Origin: JAPWJZ01 sp966211335
GTDB lineage: Bacteria > Pseudomonadota > Alphaproteobacteria > Micavibrionales > UBA2020
Reading direction: 5' to 3'
DNA: 64,000 nt
Assembly: GCA_966211335.1 (NCBI GenBank)
Contig: CBIHNF010000001.1
Span: forward strand, 1,736,001-1,800,000
Shown here: positions 1 to 9,126 of the stretch, in pieces
Position numbering within the stretch: position 1 is the first letter of the stretch
How the letters are laid out: each line of letters opens with the position of its first letter
The notes under the pieces: model-generated
Seen by the model: the letters and a program-made list of their open reading frames with translations, nothing else
Databases searched by the model: none
Told to the model about the DNA's origin: nothing
Position numbers and translations under genes: made by a program

Positions 1-611
1 TTGCCGTTTTCAACGTGGCTGCGCACGGACTTGATCTGGATGGTATCGCGCACGAGCTTGAACTTCATCGGCTCTTTCGCGCCGTTGCGGACGACGGTGA
101 GGACGATTTCGGTGCCGACCTTGCCGCGCATTTTTTCAATCGCGTCGTTCAGCGTCATGCCCATGACCGGCATGCCGTCAATTTCGACGATCAGGTCGCC
201 GGACTGGATGCCGGCTTTTGCAGCGGGCGTGTCGTCGATGGGGGAGACAACTTTAACAACCCCGTTCTCCATGGTGACTTCGATGCCAAGGCCGCCGAAT
301 TCGCCCTTGTTCTGCACCATCATCGCCTTGCTCTCTTCATCCGTCATATAGTTGGAGTGAGGATCGAGCGAGGTGAGCATGCCGTTGAGGGCGTATTCAA
401 TAAGCTTTTTGTCTTCGACTTTTTCAACATAGTTGGCGCGGACCTGCTCGAACACGTCGCCGAAAAGATTCAAGGCTTTGTACGTGTCGGAAACGGCGGA
501 GCGGGGCGCTGCCTTGTCGGAGTCATTAGACGCGGCATAAACCGTCAGCGAGGTGAATGCGAGGATGATCGCAAGTGCGGTGCCGTGCTTGATCGAATTT
601 TTGAGGGACAT
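1..611 (-). CDS. ctpA: S41 family C-terminal processing peptidase, 3' end cut off
   Basis: Periplasmic serine protease of the CtpA/Prc family, which cleaves C-terminal tails of envelope proteins. The visible 203 residues start at the ATG on 611. They show an N-terminal hydrophobic signal segment (about residues 10-27), the family's N-terminal region with the LTSLDPHSNYM motif, and a PDZ domain (about 90-175) with GEFGGLGIEV and AGIQSGDLIVEIDG. The catalytic Ser/Lys domain lies beyond the window edge, so activity cannot be judged. It starts two bases after the stop of the envC-like gene, so the two are surely co-transcribed; this pairing is common in alphaproteobacteria. Confidence 0.95.
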   Translation of the reverse strand, partial: MSLKNSIKHGTALAIILAFTSLTVYAASNDSDKAAPRSAVSDTYKALNLFGDVFEQVRANYVEKVEDKKLIEYALNGMLTSLDPHSNYMTDEESKAMMVQNKGEFGGLGIEVTMENGVVKVVSPIDDTPAAKAGIQSGDLIVEIDGMPVMGMTLNDAIEKMRGKVGTEIVLTVVRNGAKEPMKFKLVRDTIQIKSVRSHVENG

Positions 612-613
612 TG

Positions 614-1735
614 TCAGCTCTTATCCTGTTTACGTTGAGCCGCCAGAAGCTGGCGGGGATTGACGGGCTCGCCGCCTTGGCGAAGCTCGTAGTAAATACG
701 CGGGCCGGTTTGGGATGTCTCGGCAATTCCGACGGGTTCACCCGCGGCAAGAGTAGCGCCGACAACCGTATCGATACGGCCGAGACCAGCGATAAGGCTA
801 TGATAGCCGCCCGCATGCTCCACAATCAAGATTTGCTTGTATTTCTGGAAGGGGCCGGCGAAGCGCACGGTGCCGGCAAGCGGCGTCACGACGGGGCCGC
901 CGGGGCGCGTTTCAAACGTGATGCCCTGACTTAATCCGCCAAGGTCGTCCGTCTGCCCGAAACCGGTTTTTATAACGCCCGTCACCGGCGGCACGGTATT
1001 GGGCGGGAAGCTGGCCATGGCGGCTTGCCGGGTCTTCGGCTTTATTCTGTCAACGAGATCTTCAAGGTTGCGCGCCTGCAGGGCGAGCTTTTCCATCTCG
1101 TCTTCCTCGGCCTTGCGGCTCGCTTCGGTCTTTTGGTAAATCGCCTGACGCTCATTCAGTAGCTTCTGCAGATCATCCTGCTGCTTGTTCAACTTCTGGT
1201 ACTGTTTGTTTTGCTTGTCGCGCTGGCTGTTGATGTCGTCTTCAAGGGCGGCGAGGTCGGTCAGCTGCTTCTTCAGCGTATCGGACTGCTGGGCCAGGAC
1301 GGGGATAAGCGATTTCATAATCAGCGATGCGCGCGCAGCATCCAGAGGGTTCGCCATCAGCAGCATTTGCGGGGTAGAGGTGCGCTTGTATTTCTGTGCA
1401 GCGGTCACAAGGCCGCCGAGAGCGGTATGATCTTTGTAAAGACTTTCAACGGCTTCTGCACGTTCGTTACGAAGTGACTTTAACTTTAAATCGCCTTCAG
1501 ATGCGGTGTCTTCCGTATCGCGCAATATTTTCGTGGTATTTACAAGTTTTTGTTTAAGATCGTCGACTTGCCCACTGAGTTCTTTGGATTTTTGTTCAAG
1601 TTTAGCGTGTTCCGCCTGTTTCGCCGCCAGTTCCGCCTTAACATTACGCGCCTCGGCGGGGGTCGCCATAAGCGACGCGGCCAGCAGCACTGCCAGCAGC
1701 AAGGGGCGGTGCCATGTGGAGCGGAAAGAGGGCAT
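614..1735 (-). CDS. EnvC-like murein hydrolase activator (degenerate M23/LytM)
   Basis: Periplasmic protein of 373 residues: signal peptide ending near ATPAEA (about residue 30), a long coiled coil (about 32-250), then a LytM/M23 domain (about 275-365). The zinc-binding residues of active M23 peptidases are missing: the usual HxH is replaced by GPRIYYELR and the first motif is GITFET. As in EnvC, the domain probably activates cell-wall amidases during division rather than cutting peptidoglycan itself. The ATG at 1735 was chosen because it gives a clean signal peptide; the longer frame from 1840 would run into rlmH. It lies in the rsfS-rlmH-envC-ctpA operon. Confidence 0.9.
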   Translation of the reverse strand: MPSFRSTWHRPLLLAVLLAASLMATPAEARNVKAELAAKQAEHAKLEQKSKELSGQVDDLKQKLVNTTKILRDTEDTASEGDLKLKSLRNERAEAVESLYKDHTALGGLVTAAQKYKRTSTPQMLLMANPLDAARASLIMKSLIPVLAQQSDTLKKQLTDLAALEDDINSQRDKQNKQYQKLNKQQDDLQKLLNERQAIYQKTEASRKAEEDEMEKLALQARNLEDLVDRIKPKTRQAAMASFPPNTVPPVTGVIKTGFGQTDDLGGLSQGITFETRPGGPVVTPLAGTVRFAGPFQKYKQILIVEHAGGYHSLIAGLGRIDTVVGATLAAGEPVGIAETSQTGPRIYYELRQGGEPVNPRQLLAAQRKQDKS

Positions 1736-1749
1736 CTCGAAGCGGCCTG

Positions 1750-2199
1750 TCAGACCCGGTGGTACGGATGCCCCGCAATGATCTGCTGGGCACGGTAAAC
1801 CTGCTCCAGAAGCATAACCCGAACAAGCATATGAGGCCATGTTTGTTTGCCGAAGGAGAGCAGAAATTTCGCCTGTTCCCGCACGGCGTTATCGAAACCG
1901 TCAGCGCCGCCAATGAGGAAGGTGATTTCATTGGCTGGTGCGGCCGCCGCCCATTTGGAAATTTTTTTGGAAAATTCCGGACTGGTGAAAGTTTCCCCGC
2001 GTTCATCAAGCGCGATGGTGTAGTGGCTGGTACCGAGCGCCTTTAAAATCAGCGGTGCTTCCTGTGCGGAGGTCGAGCCCTTCGGTGCGTCGATTTCCTT
2101 AACGCTAACCTGCCATTTCATGCGCTTCACGTATTCGTCGCAAAGCTCGAGCAGGGGCGAGGCCTTCAGCCTGCCGACGGCGATGATGCGGATTTTCAA
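1750..2199 (-). CDS. rlmH: 23S rRNA (pseudouridine-1915-N3)-methyltransferase RlmH
   Basis: SPOUT-class methyltransferase of 149 residues that methylates pseudouridine 1915 in helix 69 of 23S rRNA using SAM. It has the usual RlmH length. Family signatures are visible: KIRIIAVGRLK at the N-terminus, the SAM-binding FLIGGADGF in the trefoil knot, and a C-terminus running LVRVMLLEQVYRAQQIIAG then HPYHR. It follows rsfS by 12 bases, the pairing seen across bacteria. Confidence 0.97.
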   Translation of the reverse strand: MKIRIIAVGRLKASPLLELCDEYVKRMKWQVSVKEIDAPKGSTSAQEAPLILKALGTSHYTIALDERGETFTSPEFSKKISKWAAAAPANEITFLIGGADGFDNAVREQAKFLLSFGKQTWPHMLVRVMLLEQVYRAQQIIAGHPYHRV

Positions 2200-2211
2200 A
2201 ACGTGAAAACT

Positions 2212-2664
2212 TTAAACCGAATGATACAGCGTGTAATCGACCGTGGAAAAATCTGACGCCCAGAGTTTTTCAAGGTTATAGAACTCGCGCACTTCCGGAC
2301 GGAAGAGGTGGACGATCACATCATTGGCATCAACGATGACCCAGTCGCCCGTATCCTGGCCTTCAAGGCGGGAGCGGTATTTTTCCTTGGCCAGCTTGTC
2401 GCGGATCTGCTCCGCCATACCAACGATCTGGCGGGACGAGGTGCCGGTGACGATGACCATGTAATCCGCAATCGCGGTCTTGCCTTCAAGGTCGATTGAG
2501 ACGACGTCTTCGCCCTTGCTCTCGGTGATGATCTGCATGATGAGTTCGTGCAGCTTGTGCGGCGCTTTTTTAGCGGCTTTCGGCGTGGCGGCTTTTTTTT
2601 CGGTGGTGGCGGGCGCTGCGGATTTCTTGGGCGCTGCGGCCGGCTTTTTTACTTTGGACGTGAT
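2212..2664 (-). CDS. rsfS: Ribosomal silencing factor RsfS, probable AUC start
   Basis: RsfS binds ribosomal protein uL14 and blocks subunit joining in starvation. The domain is clear: SIDLEGKTAIADYMVIVTGTSSRQ, then DWVIVDANDVIVHLF and REFYNLEKLW. The first in-frame ATG (2538) lies inside the conserved first helix (HELIMQIITESKGED), so it is probably too late. Open reading continues upstream through a Lys/Ala/Pro-rich stretch to 2664, where an ATC codon sits 6 bases after a strong AAAGGGAGG (2671-2679). No ATG, GTG or TTG lies in frame between 2664 and 2538. I annotate the ATC start (150 residues). The alternatives are a CTG at about 2556, the late ATG, or a sequencing error. Confidence 0.85.
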   Translation of the reverse strand: MTSKVKKPAAAPKKSAAPATTEKKAATPKAAKKAPHKLHELIMQIITESKGEDVVSIDLEGKTAIADYMVIVTGTSSRQIVGMAEQIRDKLAKEKYRSRLEGQDTGDWVIVDANDVIVHLFRPEVREFYNLEKLWASDFSTVDYTLYHSV

Positions 2665-2863
2665 GGTAGGCCTCCCTTTAGAAACACAAAACGCAGGCAG
2701 CTGATGCTGGCCCGCGCTTCAATGGTACGGTGTTGTATGTGAAGAGTCATCAATGATGATTGTTTCCCTCCTTCACCACCGCGGGGACATCCGCAGGGCT
2801 TATCCCTCTATTATACCGCGATTTTCCAAAATTGCAAAATTTCATGGAAAATACATGCGAAAC

Positions 2864-2882
2864 AACGCCGGTTGTCGGCGTT
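2864..2882. terminator. Stem-loop downstream of putA
   Basis: A 7-bp perfect stem (AACGCCG / CGGCGTT, 2864-2870 with 2876-2882) and a 5-base loop lie about 60 bases past the putA stop. The T-run is weak on the minus strand, so terminator function is uncertain. The 275-base gap from 2665 to 2939 otherwise holds only the rsfS upstream region; no convincing small gene was seen in it. Confidence 0.4.
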
Positions 2883-2939
2883 TTCGGGGGATAGTTGCGC
2901 CATTCCGAGTCTGGTGGAAAGATTATTTCTTCGCGTGCT

Positions 2940-5900
2940 CTATTCCTCGCCCAGTGACACCAGCGTTGTATTCCCGCCGCTGGCCGTCGTGTTCACGGTC
3001 ACGGTCTTTTCGGTTACGAAGCGGAGGAGGTAATGGGGGCCGCCGGCTTTGGGGCCCGTGCCGGAAAGGCCCTGGCCGCCGAAGGGCTGCACGCCGACGA
3101 CCGCGCCGATCATGTTGCGGTTGACGTAGCAGTTGCCGGCCGCGATGCGGCTGGTGACATTACGCATCACATGGTCGATGCGCGTATGCAGGCCGAAGGT
3201 GAGGCCGTAACCTGTCGCATTGATCTGGTTAATGACGATATCCATTTCATCCGACTTGAAGCGGATGATGTGGAGGATGGGGCCGAAGACTTCCTTCGTC
3301 AGCTGCGACATCGCCTTGATCTCGAAAGCGCGCGGCGCGAAGAAGGAGCCTTTTTTGGAGGCTGGTGTTTCCGCGACCTGCGCCACCAGTTTCGCCTCCC
3401 GGCTCATGCGCGCGGCATGGGCTTCGAGACCTTCGAGTGACGACTTGTCAATGACGGGGCCGACATCTGTCGAAAGGTGGATGGGGTCTGCCAAGGTCAA
3501 TTCCTTGCAGGCACCGGCCAGCATAGTGATGACCTTATCGGCAATGCTGTCAGATACGAACAGAACGCGCAGCGCGGAGCAGCGCTGCCCCGCAGAGCGG
3601 AAGGCGCTGGTGATGACGTCATCGACGATCTGTTCCGGCAATGCGGAGCTGTCAGCGATCATCGCATTCTGTCCGCCAGTTTCGGCGATCAACGGCACGA
3701 TCGCGCCTTTGCGGCTGGCCAGCGTTTTGTTAATCGTCTGCGCCGTTTCGGTCGAGCCGGTCATGCAAACACCAGCGACGCGTTCATCCGTCACCAGATT
3801 GTCGCCGATCAGGCGGCCGGAGGCGGGGAGGAAGGCGATAACATCTTTCGGGATGCCGGCCTTGATGAGCAGCTCCACCGCGCGCATCGCGATAAGGCAG
3901 GTCTGGCCTGCCGGCTTCGCAATGACGCAGTTACCGGCCATCAGCGCGGCCGCAACCTGGCCCAAGAAAATCGCCAGCGGGAAGTTCCACGGGCTGATGC
4001 AAAGGAAGACGCCGCGGCCTTCCAGCTGCAGCATATTCGATTCACCCGTCGGGCCCGGCAGCACATGCGGGCTGCCGAAATGCTTGCGACCCTCGGCGGC
4101 GTAATAACGGCAGAAGTCGACGGCTTCGCGCACTTCGGCAACGCCGTCAATCAGCGTTTTGCCGGCTTCGCGGGTGAGAAGGCCCATCAGCTCGGCCATG
4201 TTCTCTTCCATTAAATCCGCCATGCGGTCGAGCGCCTTGGCGCGCTCTGCTGCCGGCGTGTTCTTCCAGTTGGGGAAGGCGGCATGGGTGGTTTCGATCG
4301 TTTTCTTGATGTCAGACAAGTCCCCCTGCATGACAGTACCAATTGCTCGGCTGTTGTCCGTGGGGTCATAGACTGTTGCGCCGGCGCCAGGCTTGCGGAT
4401 GCCGTTGATGAGCGGCGCGGCTACATATTGCGCCTTCGCAGCCTCTTCCACTTTTTGCAGCAGCGGGTCGCTGACATGGCTGTTGGCGAATTCAATACCG
4501 CGCGAATTCTTCCGGCTGTCGCGGAAGATATTTTCCGGCAGCGGAATTTTCGGGTGCTTCTTAGTGTTCAGTGTCGCGATGTACTGGATAGGATCAACCA
4601 GCATTTCCTCGATCGGCACTTTATCGTTCTGCAGGCGGTTGACGAAGTTGGTGTTGGCACCGTTTTCCAGCAGGCGGCGAACAAGGTAGGGCAGCAGGTC
4701 CTGATGGCTGCCGACCGGCGCATAGACGCGCACGGGGTATTTGCCTTTGTCGAAACCAACCAGCTGGTGGTACAGCGGCTCGCCCATGCCATGCAGACGT
4801 TGGAATTCAAAGCCGGATTGATCCGCGCCAGCCAGCTCAATCAGCGTTGCGACGGAATAGGCGTTATGCGTTGCGAACATCGGGTAGAAAATATCGCGCC
4901 GTGCCATCATCTTGCCGGCATTGGCGACATAGGAAACATCGGTTGAATTCTTGCGCGTATAGACAGGGTAGTCCGGCAGGCCGTTGACCTGCGCGTATTT
5001 GACTTCGCTATCCCAATAGGCGCCTTTCACAAGGCGTACCATCATTTTGCGGTTATTCTCTTCGCAGATGGCCGCCAGCCAGTCGATCAGGCGGGAGCAA
5101 CGCTTCTGGTAGGCCTGAATGGCAAGGCCAAACCCATCCCATCCTTTGAGGGAGGGGTCAGAAAACGCGTTCTCGATAATCTCCATGGAGATTTCAAGGC
5201 GGTGCGCTTCTTCCGCATCCACCGTCATACCGATGCCGTATTTGGCGCACTTTTGAGCGAGTGCCAGCAACTTGTCGGAAAGCGGCGGCACGCAGGCGTC
5301 GCGGTTGCCATATTCATAGCGCGGGTGCAGTGCCGAGAGCTTCACCGAAATACCGGGCGCGGCAATTGGCCCGCGGTTATTTGCGGCCTTGCCGATGGAA
5401 TCAATCGCGGATTCATAGGCGTGGAAATAACGCTCCGCATCTTCCGCCGTGCGCGCGCCTTCGCCGAGCATGTCGTAGGAAAAACGATAGCCTTGTTTTT
5501 CAGGCTCAACAGCATTGGAGAGGGCTTCGCCAATCGTGCGGCCCATAACAAACTGTTCGCCCATGATCTTCATGGAATGCAGCATGGCACGGCGCACCAC
5601 CGGCTCGCCGAGTTTCGACACCATGCGGGAAGCGATGTTGGAAATCGGCGTTTCCGCATCTTCCTCGCCTACGTCGGCGATGACCTTACCGGTCAGCATT
5701 AGCGCCCAGGTGGAGGCGTTGACGAATAGATTATCCGCCTTGCCGATGTGCTGGTCCCAATCCGCGCTGCCGATTTTATCGCGGATGAGTCGATCGGCCG
5801 TGCCGGCATCCGGAATACGCAGCAGCGCTTCCGCAAGACACATGAGGGCGATGCCTTCCTTCGTCGTCAGGCCGAATTCGTTGAGGAATTTATCGACCCC

Positions 5901-6098
5901 GCCAAACCGGCGGCGGTTTTCGCGTACGTTCTGGATGAGGTCGCGCGCCTTGTTGCGGATGTTTAGCTTGCCATCCTGCGACAGGTTGATGAGCGAAAGG
6001 CATTCATCCACCGCCGCGTTTTCGGGCAGGTGATAGGCCTCGTTCATGTTGTTCTTCAGGGCAAGGCTGGCGCGGGTGGTTTGGAGAGCCTGTTTCAT
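2940..6098 (-). CDS. putA: Bifunctional proline dehydrogenase / glutamate semialdehyde dehydrogenase PutA
   Basis: Oxidises proline to P5C (FAD) and then glutamate semialdehyde to glutamate (NAD+). It has 1052 residues. The proline dehydrogenase barrel spans roughly 130-480 (VRLVKGAYWDSEVKYAQ near 354, YAPVGSHQDLLPYLVRRLLEN near 459). The aldehyde dehydrogenase half spans about 560-1030, with ISPWNFPLAIF near 701, general base Glu in AETGGQ (about 806) and catalytic Cys in SAGQRCSALR (about 840). The N-terminus has no ribbon-helix-helix DNA-binding domain, so this is the bifunctional form, unable to repress its own gene as in E. coli. It is transcribed alone, divergently from the gene at 6268. 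Confidence 0.97.
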   Translation of the reverse strand: MKQALQTTRASLALKNNMNEAYHLPENAAVDECLSLINLSQDGKLNIRNKARDLIQNVRENRRRFGGVDKFLNEFGLTTKEGIALMCLAEALLRIPDAGTADRLIRDKIGSADWDQHIGKADNLFVNASTWALMLTGKVIADVGEEDAETPISNIASRMVSKLGEPVVRRAMLHSMKIMGEQFVMGRTIGEALSNAVEPEKQGYRFSYDMLGEGARTAEDAERYFHAYESAIDSIGKAANNRGPIAAPGISVKLSALHPRYEYGNRDACVPPLSDKLLALAQKCAKYGIGMTVDAEEAHRLEISMEIIENAFSDPSLKGWDGFGLAIQAYQKRCSRLIDWLAAICEENNRKMMVRLVKGAYWDSEVKYAQVNGLPDYPVYTRKNSTDVSYVANAGKMMARRDIFYPMFATHNAYSVATLIELAGADQSGFEFQRLHGMGEPLYHQLVGFDKGKYPVRVYAPVGSHQDLLPYLVRRLLENGANTNFVNRLQNDKVPIEEMLVDPIQYIATLNTKKHPKIPLPENIFRDSRKNSRGIEFANSHVSDPLLQKVEEAAKAQYVAAPLINGIRKPGAGATVYDPTDNSRAIGTVMQGDLSDIKKTIETTHAAFPNWKNTPAAERAKALDRMADLMEENMAELMGLLTREAGKTLIDGVAEVREAVDFCRYYAAEGRKHFGSPHVLPGPTGESNMLQLEGRGVFLCISPWNFPLAIFLGQVAAALMAGNCVIAKPAGQTCLIAMRAVELLIKAGIPKDVIAFLPASGRLIGDNLVTDERVAGVCMTGSTETAQTINKTLASRKGAIVPLIAETGGQNAMIADSSALPEQIVDDVITSAFRSAGQRCSALRVLFVSDSIADKVITMLAGACKELTLADPIHLSTDVGPVIDKSSLEGLEAHAARMSREAKLVAQVAETPASKKGSFFAPRAFEIKAMSQLTKEVFGPILHIIRFKSDEMDIVINQINATGYGLTFGLHTRIDHVMRNVTSRIAAGNCYVNRNMIGAVVGVQPFGGQGLSGTGPKAGGPHYLLRFVTEKTVTVNTTASGGNTTLVSLGEE

Positions 6099-6267
6099 GG
6101 CTTTTTTGCATCCTCTGGGTCGCTTCGAAATTTGGTATCTAATCTAGCGGGTTAGCCAATAAATACCATGGGGAAGAGGGGGTACTTTTAGCGCGGCGCG
6201 TTTGCGCTGCAGCAATATTTATGGTATCTATATTTTGAAAATAATTCAGTTTTTGAAGGGGATAGAA

Positions 6268-7767
6268 ATGCCCAGCCTGCGCGAAGTCAAACGCGTTTTT
6301 GAAGAACTTCTCAAGGATAACGATAAAGCTGTTCGTGAGCTGGAATCGACCATCTCGAAGACGCGGGCGGATGCCGCGCCGAGCGAGAAACTCTACGAAA
6401 CAATGGTGAGCCGTTTTGCAACCAGCCTGTTTTCTCCTTCCGTTGATACCGAAACGCTTGGCGCGATCAAGACCGCGACTGGGCAGGATTTTGAAAAGCT
6501 CTACCGCGACCAGATGACCGCCATTCGCGATGCCGAAATCCGCCTGAACGGGTTGACGGCAACGCATGGCACGGAGACGGCACTGGCGGAAGCATCCCGC
6601 GGCTTTAACCAGCGTATTGAAGCTGGCGAAAGCGCGCGAACCGAAATGAAGACCGTGATCGCGGCGCAGGAAAAGACACTCGCGCCTGTGGATACCTCTA
6701 ACGACAAGGCCAAGCTAAAGGGCAGGCAGCCGCTGGAAAAAGATGGCATTGAATTCTTCTCCTCCAAGTCCGGCTTCAAGCATTACTGGGCCATGGTTTT
6801 TGACAGCCACTATCGTGAAGGCCGGTCTATCATCGCCAGCATTCCTGAAAAAATTCCCCAGCTGCAAAGCGACCGTGCCGAGCATAAAGAGGTGCTGACT
6901 GGCCTTGAAGATGGGCTGAAGGCCATGCGGGAAAAGAAGGCCGGCGTCGATGCTCCCTTAAAGGAAATCCGCCTGACCGCCGAAATGATCAAGCCGGAAA
7001 GCGCTGTTGTCGCCAATGTCAGCGCGAAGGTGATGAGCGCCATGGCCGATACCGCTTTCTTTAACAAAGCGGCCGCCGCGCTGCCTTCTAAAATATCGCC
7101 GCATCTTGTCGAAGTGCGCGCCAAGGTTGAGGGCTTCCGCAAACTGGAAACGAGCGCCCAGAAAAATATCACGAGCCTCAAGGCGGCCTCCGCCAAGCTG
7201 GAAACGCCGCTGCGCAAAATCCGCAAGGCTGTCAGCGCGGGTGCGTCGAAAAACCTCAGCATCGACCTGCCGAAAATCAAGCAGGGCTTCAAGACGGGCC
7301 AGATCATGGCAGGCCATAAATCGACCGAGGTCAACAAGGCCAGCGCCGCCATTCGCAACTACACAAGCGATAGCGCGTCGCAGACGACATCTGCGTATAT
7401 TTCGACAGGCCCGAGCCCGCTGGATTTCTATATGGGCTTTATGATTGCGGATATGCTCTCCAACCATCATGACGTCAATATTCCGACGCCCGACCCGCAT
7501 GTCATCAACGACAGCCTCGGCATTCCGGACAATATCGCGACGGATATCGGCATTGACCTTGGTAACCTTGTGCCGAGCCTGTCGGATGATGCGTTGTCAG
7601 GCCTGTCGCAAAGCTTTAATGACATCAGCGTTGGGACTATCGATGTCGGCAGTATCGATGTCTCGGTACCCGATTTCACGATGCCGGATATTTCCATTCC
7701 CGATATTTCAATTCCGGATATCAGCGTCAGCATCGACGTTGGTGGCAATTTTGATTTCGGGAGCTGA
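6268..7767 (+). CDS. Uncharacterised coiled-coil protein with DISIP repeats at the C-terminus
   Basis: A 499-residue protein I do not recognise. The ATG at 6268 follows GAAGGGGATAGAA; the longer frame from 6202 has no such site. Residues 1-350 are charged and mostly helical, with several coiled-coil stretches. The middle has a short hydrophobic patch (LDFYMGFMIADML). The last 60 residues are acidic, lack Lys and Arg, and carry short tandem repeats of the form (P)DISI, rich in Ile, Asp and Ser. No signal peptide is evident. The HELRH gene follows 70 bases later on the same strand, so the two may be expressed together. A role as a large exported or structural protein is only a guess. Confidence 0.8.
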   Translation: MPSLREVKRVFEELLKDNDKAVRELESTISKTRADAAPSEKLYETMVSRFATSLFSPSVDTETLGAIKTATGQDFEKLYRDQMTAIRDAEIRLNGLTATHGTETALAEASRGFNQRIEAGESARTEMKTVIAAQEKTLAPVDTSNDKAKLKGRQPLEKDGIEFFSSKSGFKHYWAMVFDSHYREGRSIIASIPEKIPQLQSDRAEHKEVLTGLEDGLKAMREKKAGVDAPLKEIRLTAEMIKPESAVVANVSAKVMSAMADTAFFNKAAAALPSKISPHLVEVRAKVEGFRKLETSAQKNITSLKAASAKLETPLRKIRKAVSAGASKNLSIDLPKIKQGFKTGQIMAGHKSTEVNKASAAIRNYTSDSASQTTSAYISTGPSPLDFYMGFMIADMLSNHHDVNIPTPDPHVINDSLGIPDNIATDIGIDLGNLVPSLSDDALSGLSQSFNDISVGTIDVGSIDVSVPDFTMPDISIPDISIPDISVSIDVGGNFDFGS

Positions 7768-7837
7768 TTACCAAATTATATCAATCGGTTATATGTAGGC
7801 CTTTTGCCAAAAAAGAGATTTTTTGGTAAAATAGCCT

Positions 7838-9079
7838 ATGGTTCAAAACAACGATAAAGCCCCGGAGCTGCCGGTTTCCAGCTCCACCCCTGATGTGCCC
7901 GGCATGCAGGAGGCTATCGACAAGCTGAAAGTCGCGCCAAAGCCGCTGACGGAAGATGAAATTATGGCCGCCTACATCGGCCGGTTTTTAAAAGATCTCA
8001 CCAATCCATTCTTCGTGAAAGATTTCGCGAAGGACTTCTTCCACAGCATGAAGGTCGTACCCGAAACGCCGCTGGCGCTTGTCACCGCGCTGCCGATGGT
8101 CGAGAAGATGCGGCTGGAGCGTGTATATGATGAACTGAGTGTCGTCCCCGAAGGCAAGGCGCTGGTGGACCAGGTACGCAATGATCCGACGGCCGTGGTC
8201 AGCCTGAATAAAAGTCTCTCCGCACGCGGCGGCATGCACAAGATGCGGAACAAGCTTTTCAATGAGGGCGGCTTTGAAATGGAAGCCGGTCCTTTGCGTA
8301 TCGCCTCATACAGTACGCACGCCGAATTGGCATCAACCATGATTCATGAACTGCGCCATCGCCAACAGATTACTGAAGGCGTGATACAGCCTTTCGCGAA
8401 CAAGATACCATCGCCGGTCGAGCTTGTCTGGTACAACCGCGTCATCGAAGCAGATGCCGTCGCAACATCTATCGATATCGCGTATAAGCTCAAGGAAGCG
8501 GGGCATCCTTCATCATGGGACGAAATCTCGAAAGGCGCATACGCAGGCAGCCTTGAGGCCTACGCGGCCCGTGTTGCCCAGGATCCAGCGGCGTTGAATG
8601 ACGGCAGCGCCAAGCGGGAAGCCTTTGACGGCTGGTTCAAGGACTCTTCAAATCCAAAATTTATGAGCATCAGCGAAATGTACAACCGGCAGGGTATGGA
8701 GCAGTTTCACAACACTGTTCCGCTTCTCAATGGCAAGACGCCAATAACTTCACTAGATGCGGCGGATTACAAGAAAATCGGCGCCTCGTCGGCCGTCAAC
8801 TATCTTGACCTTCCCAATTACAAGCCGATTGACGATATTTCCTATCGCAAAGCGGACTGGTCTGAGTGGGAAGGTAAGGCTCTTGCGCAATATCAGCGGC
8901 GTTACGAGGAAGCAAAAGCAAACATTGGCACCTCCGCCAGCAAGTTCGCTGCACCTTCCCAGAACGCACCTAACAGCGGCCTGACGGCGTCAAAATTCGC
9001 CGCAAATGCCGCAGCCAAGCCCGTCTCAGTGGCGCCCCCGGTGACAGTCGTGCGTCGTCCGGCAACGCTTAAAATGTAA
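7838..9079 (+). CDS. Putative HExxH zinc metallopeptidase (DUF6782-like)
   Basis: A 413-residue protein without a signal peptide. A zincin motif HELRH is centred on residues 170-174 (STMIHELRHRQQ), and a possible third ligand follows about 30 residues later in RVIEADAVA (Glu 204), a gluzincin-like spacing. This arrangement resembles the DUF6782 family of putative metallopeptidases as I remember it; I cannot confirm the family by search. The C-terminal 70 residues are Ala/Pro/Ser-rich and probably disordered, with a twice-repeated (T/S)ASKFAA. It follows the coiled-coil gene and is closed by a strong terminator. The substrate is unknown. Confidence 0.75.
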   Translation: MVQNNDKAPELPVSSSTPDVPGMQEAIDKLKVAPKPLTEDEIMAAYIGRFLKDLTNPFFVKDFAKDFFHSMKVVPETPLALVTALPMVEKMRLERVYDELSVVPEGKALVDQVRNDPTAVVSLNKSLSARGGMHKMRNKLFNEGGFEMEAGPLRIASYSTHAELASTMIHELRHRQQITEGVIQPFANKIPSPVELVWYNRVIEADAVATSIDIAYKLKEAGHPSSWDEISKGAYAGSLEAYAARVAQDPAALNDGSAKREAFDGWFKDSSNPKFMSISEMYNRQGMEQFHNTVPLLNGKTPITSLDAADYKKIGASSAVNYLDLPNYKPIDDISYRKADWSEWEGKALAQYQRRYEEAKANIGTSASKFAAPSQNAPNSGLTASKFAANAAAKPVSVAPPVTVVRRPATLKM

Positions 9080-9105
9080 AAAATCCCGCCGAGGCGGGAT
9101 TTTTT
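9078..9105. terminator. Bidirectional intrinsic terminator
   Basis: Near-perfect hairpin: a run of A, then TCCCGCC, a GA turn, GGCGGGA and a T run. It sits directly after the stop of the HELRH gene. It can also end the convergent atp transcript, because the A run gives a T run on the minus strand. Confidence 0.9.
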
Positions 9106-9126
9106 AATCCGTATTTTCTGAAAGCT

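Noticed and set aside
2940..6098. PutA as a trifunctional repressor
   Set aside because: No N-terminal ribbon-helix-helix domain precedes the dehydrogenase region, so DNA binding is not expected.
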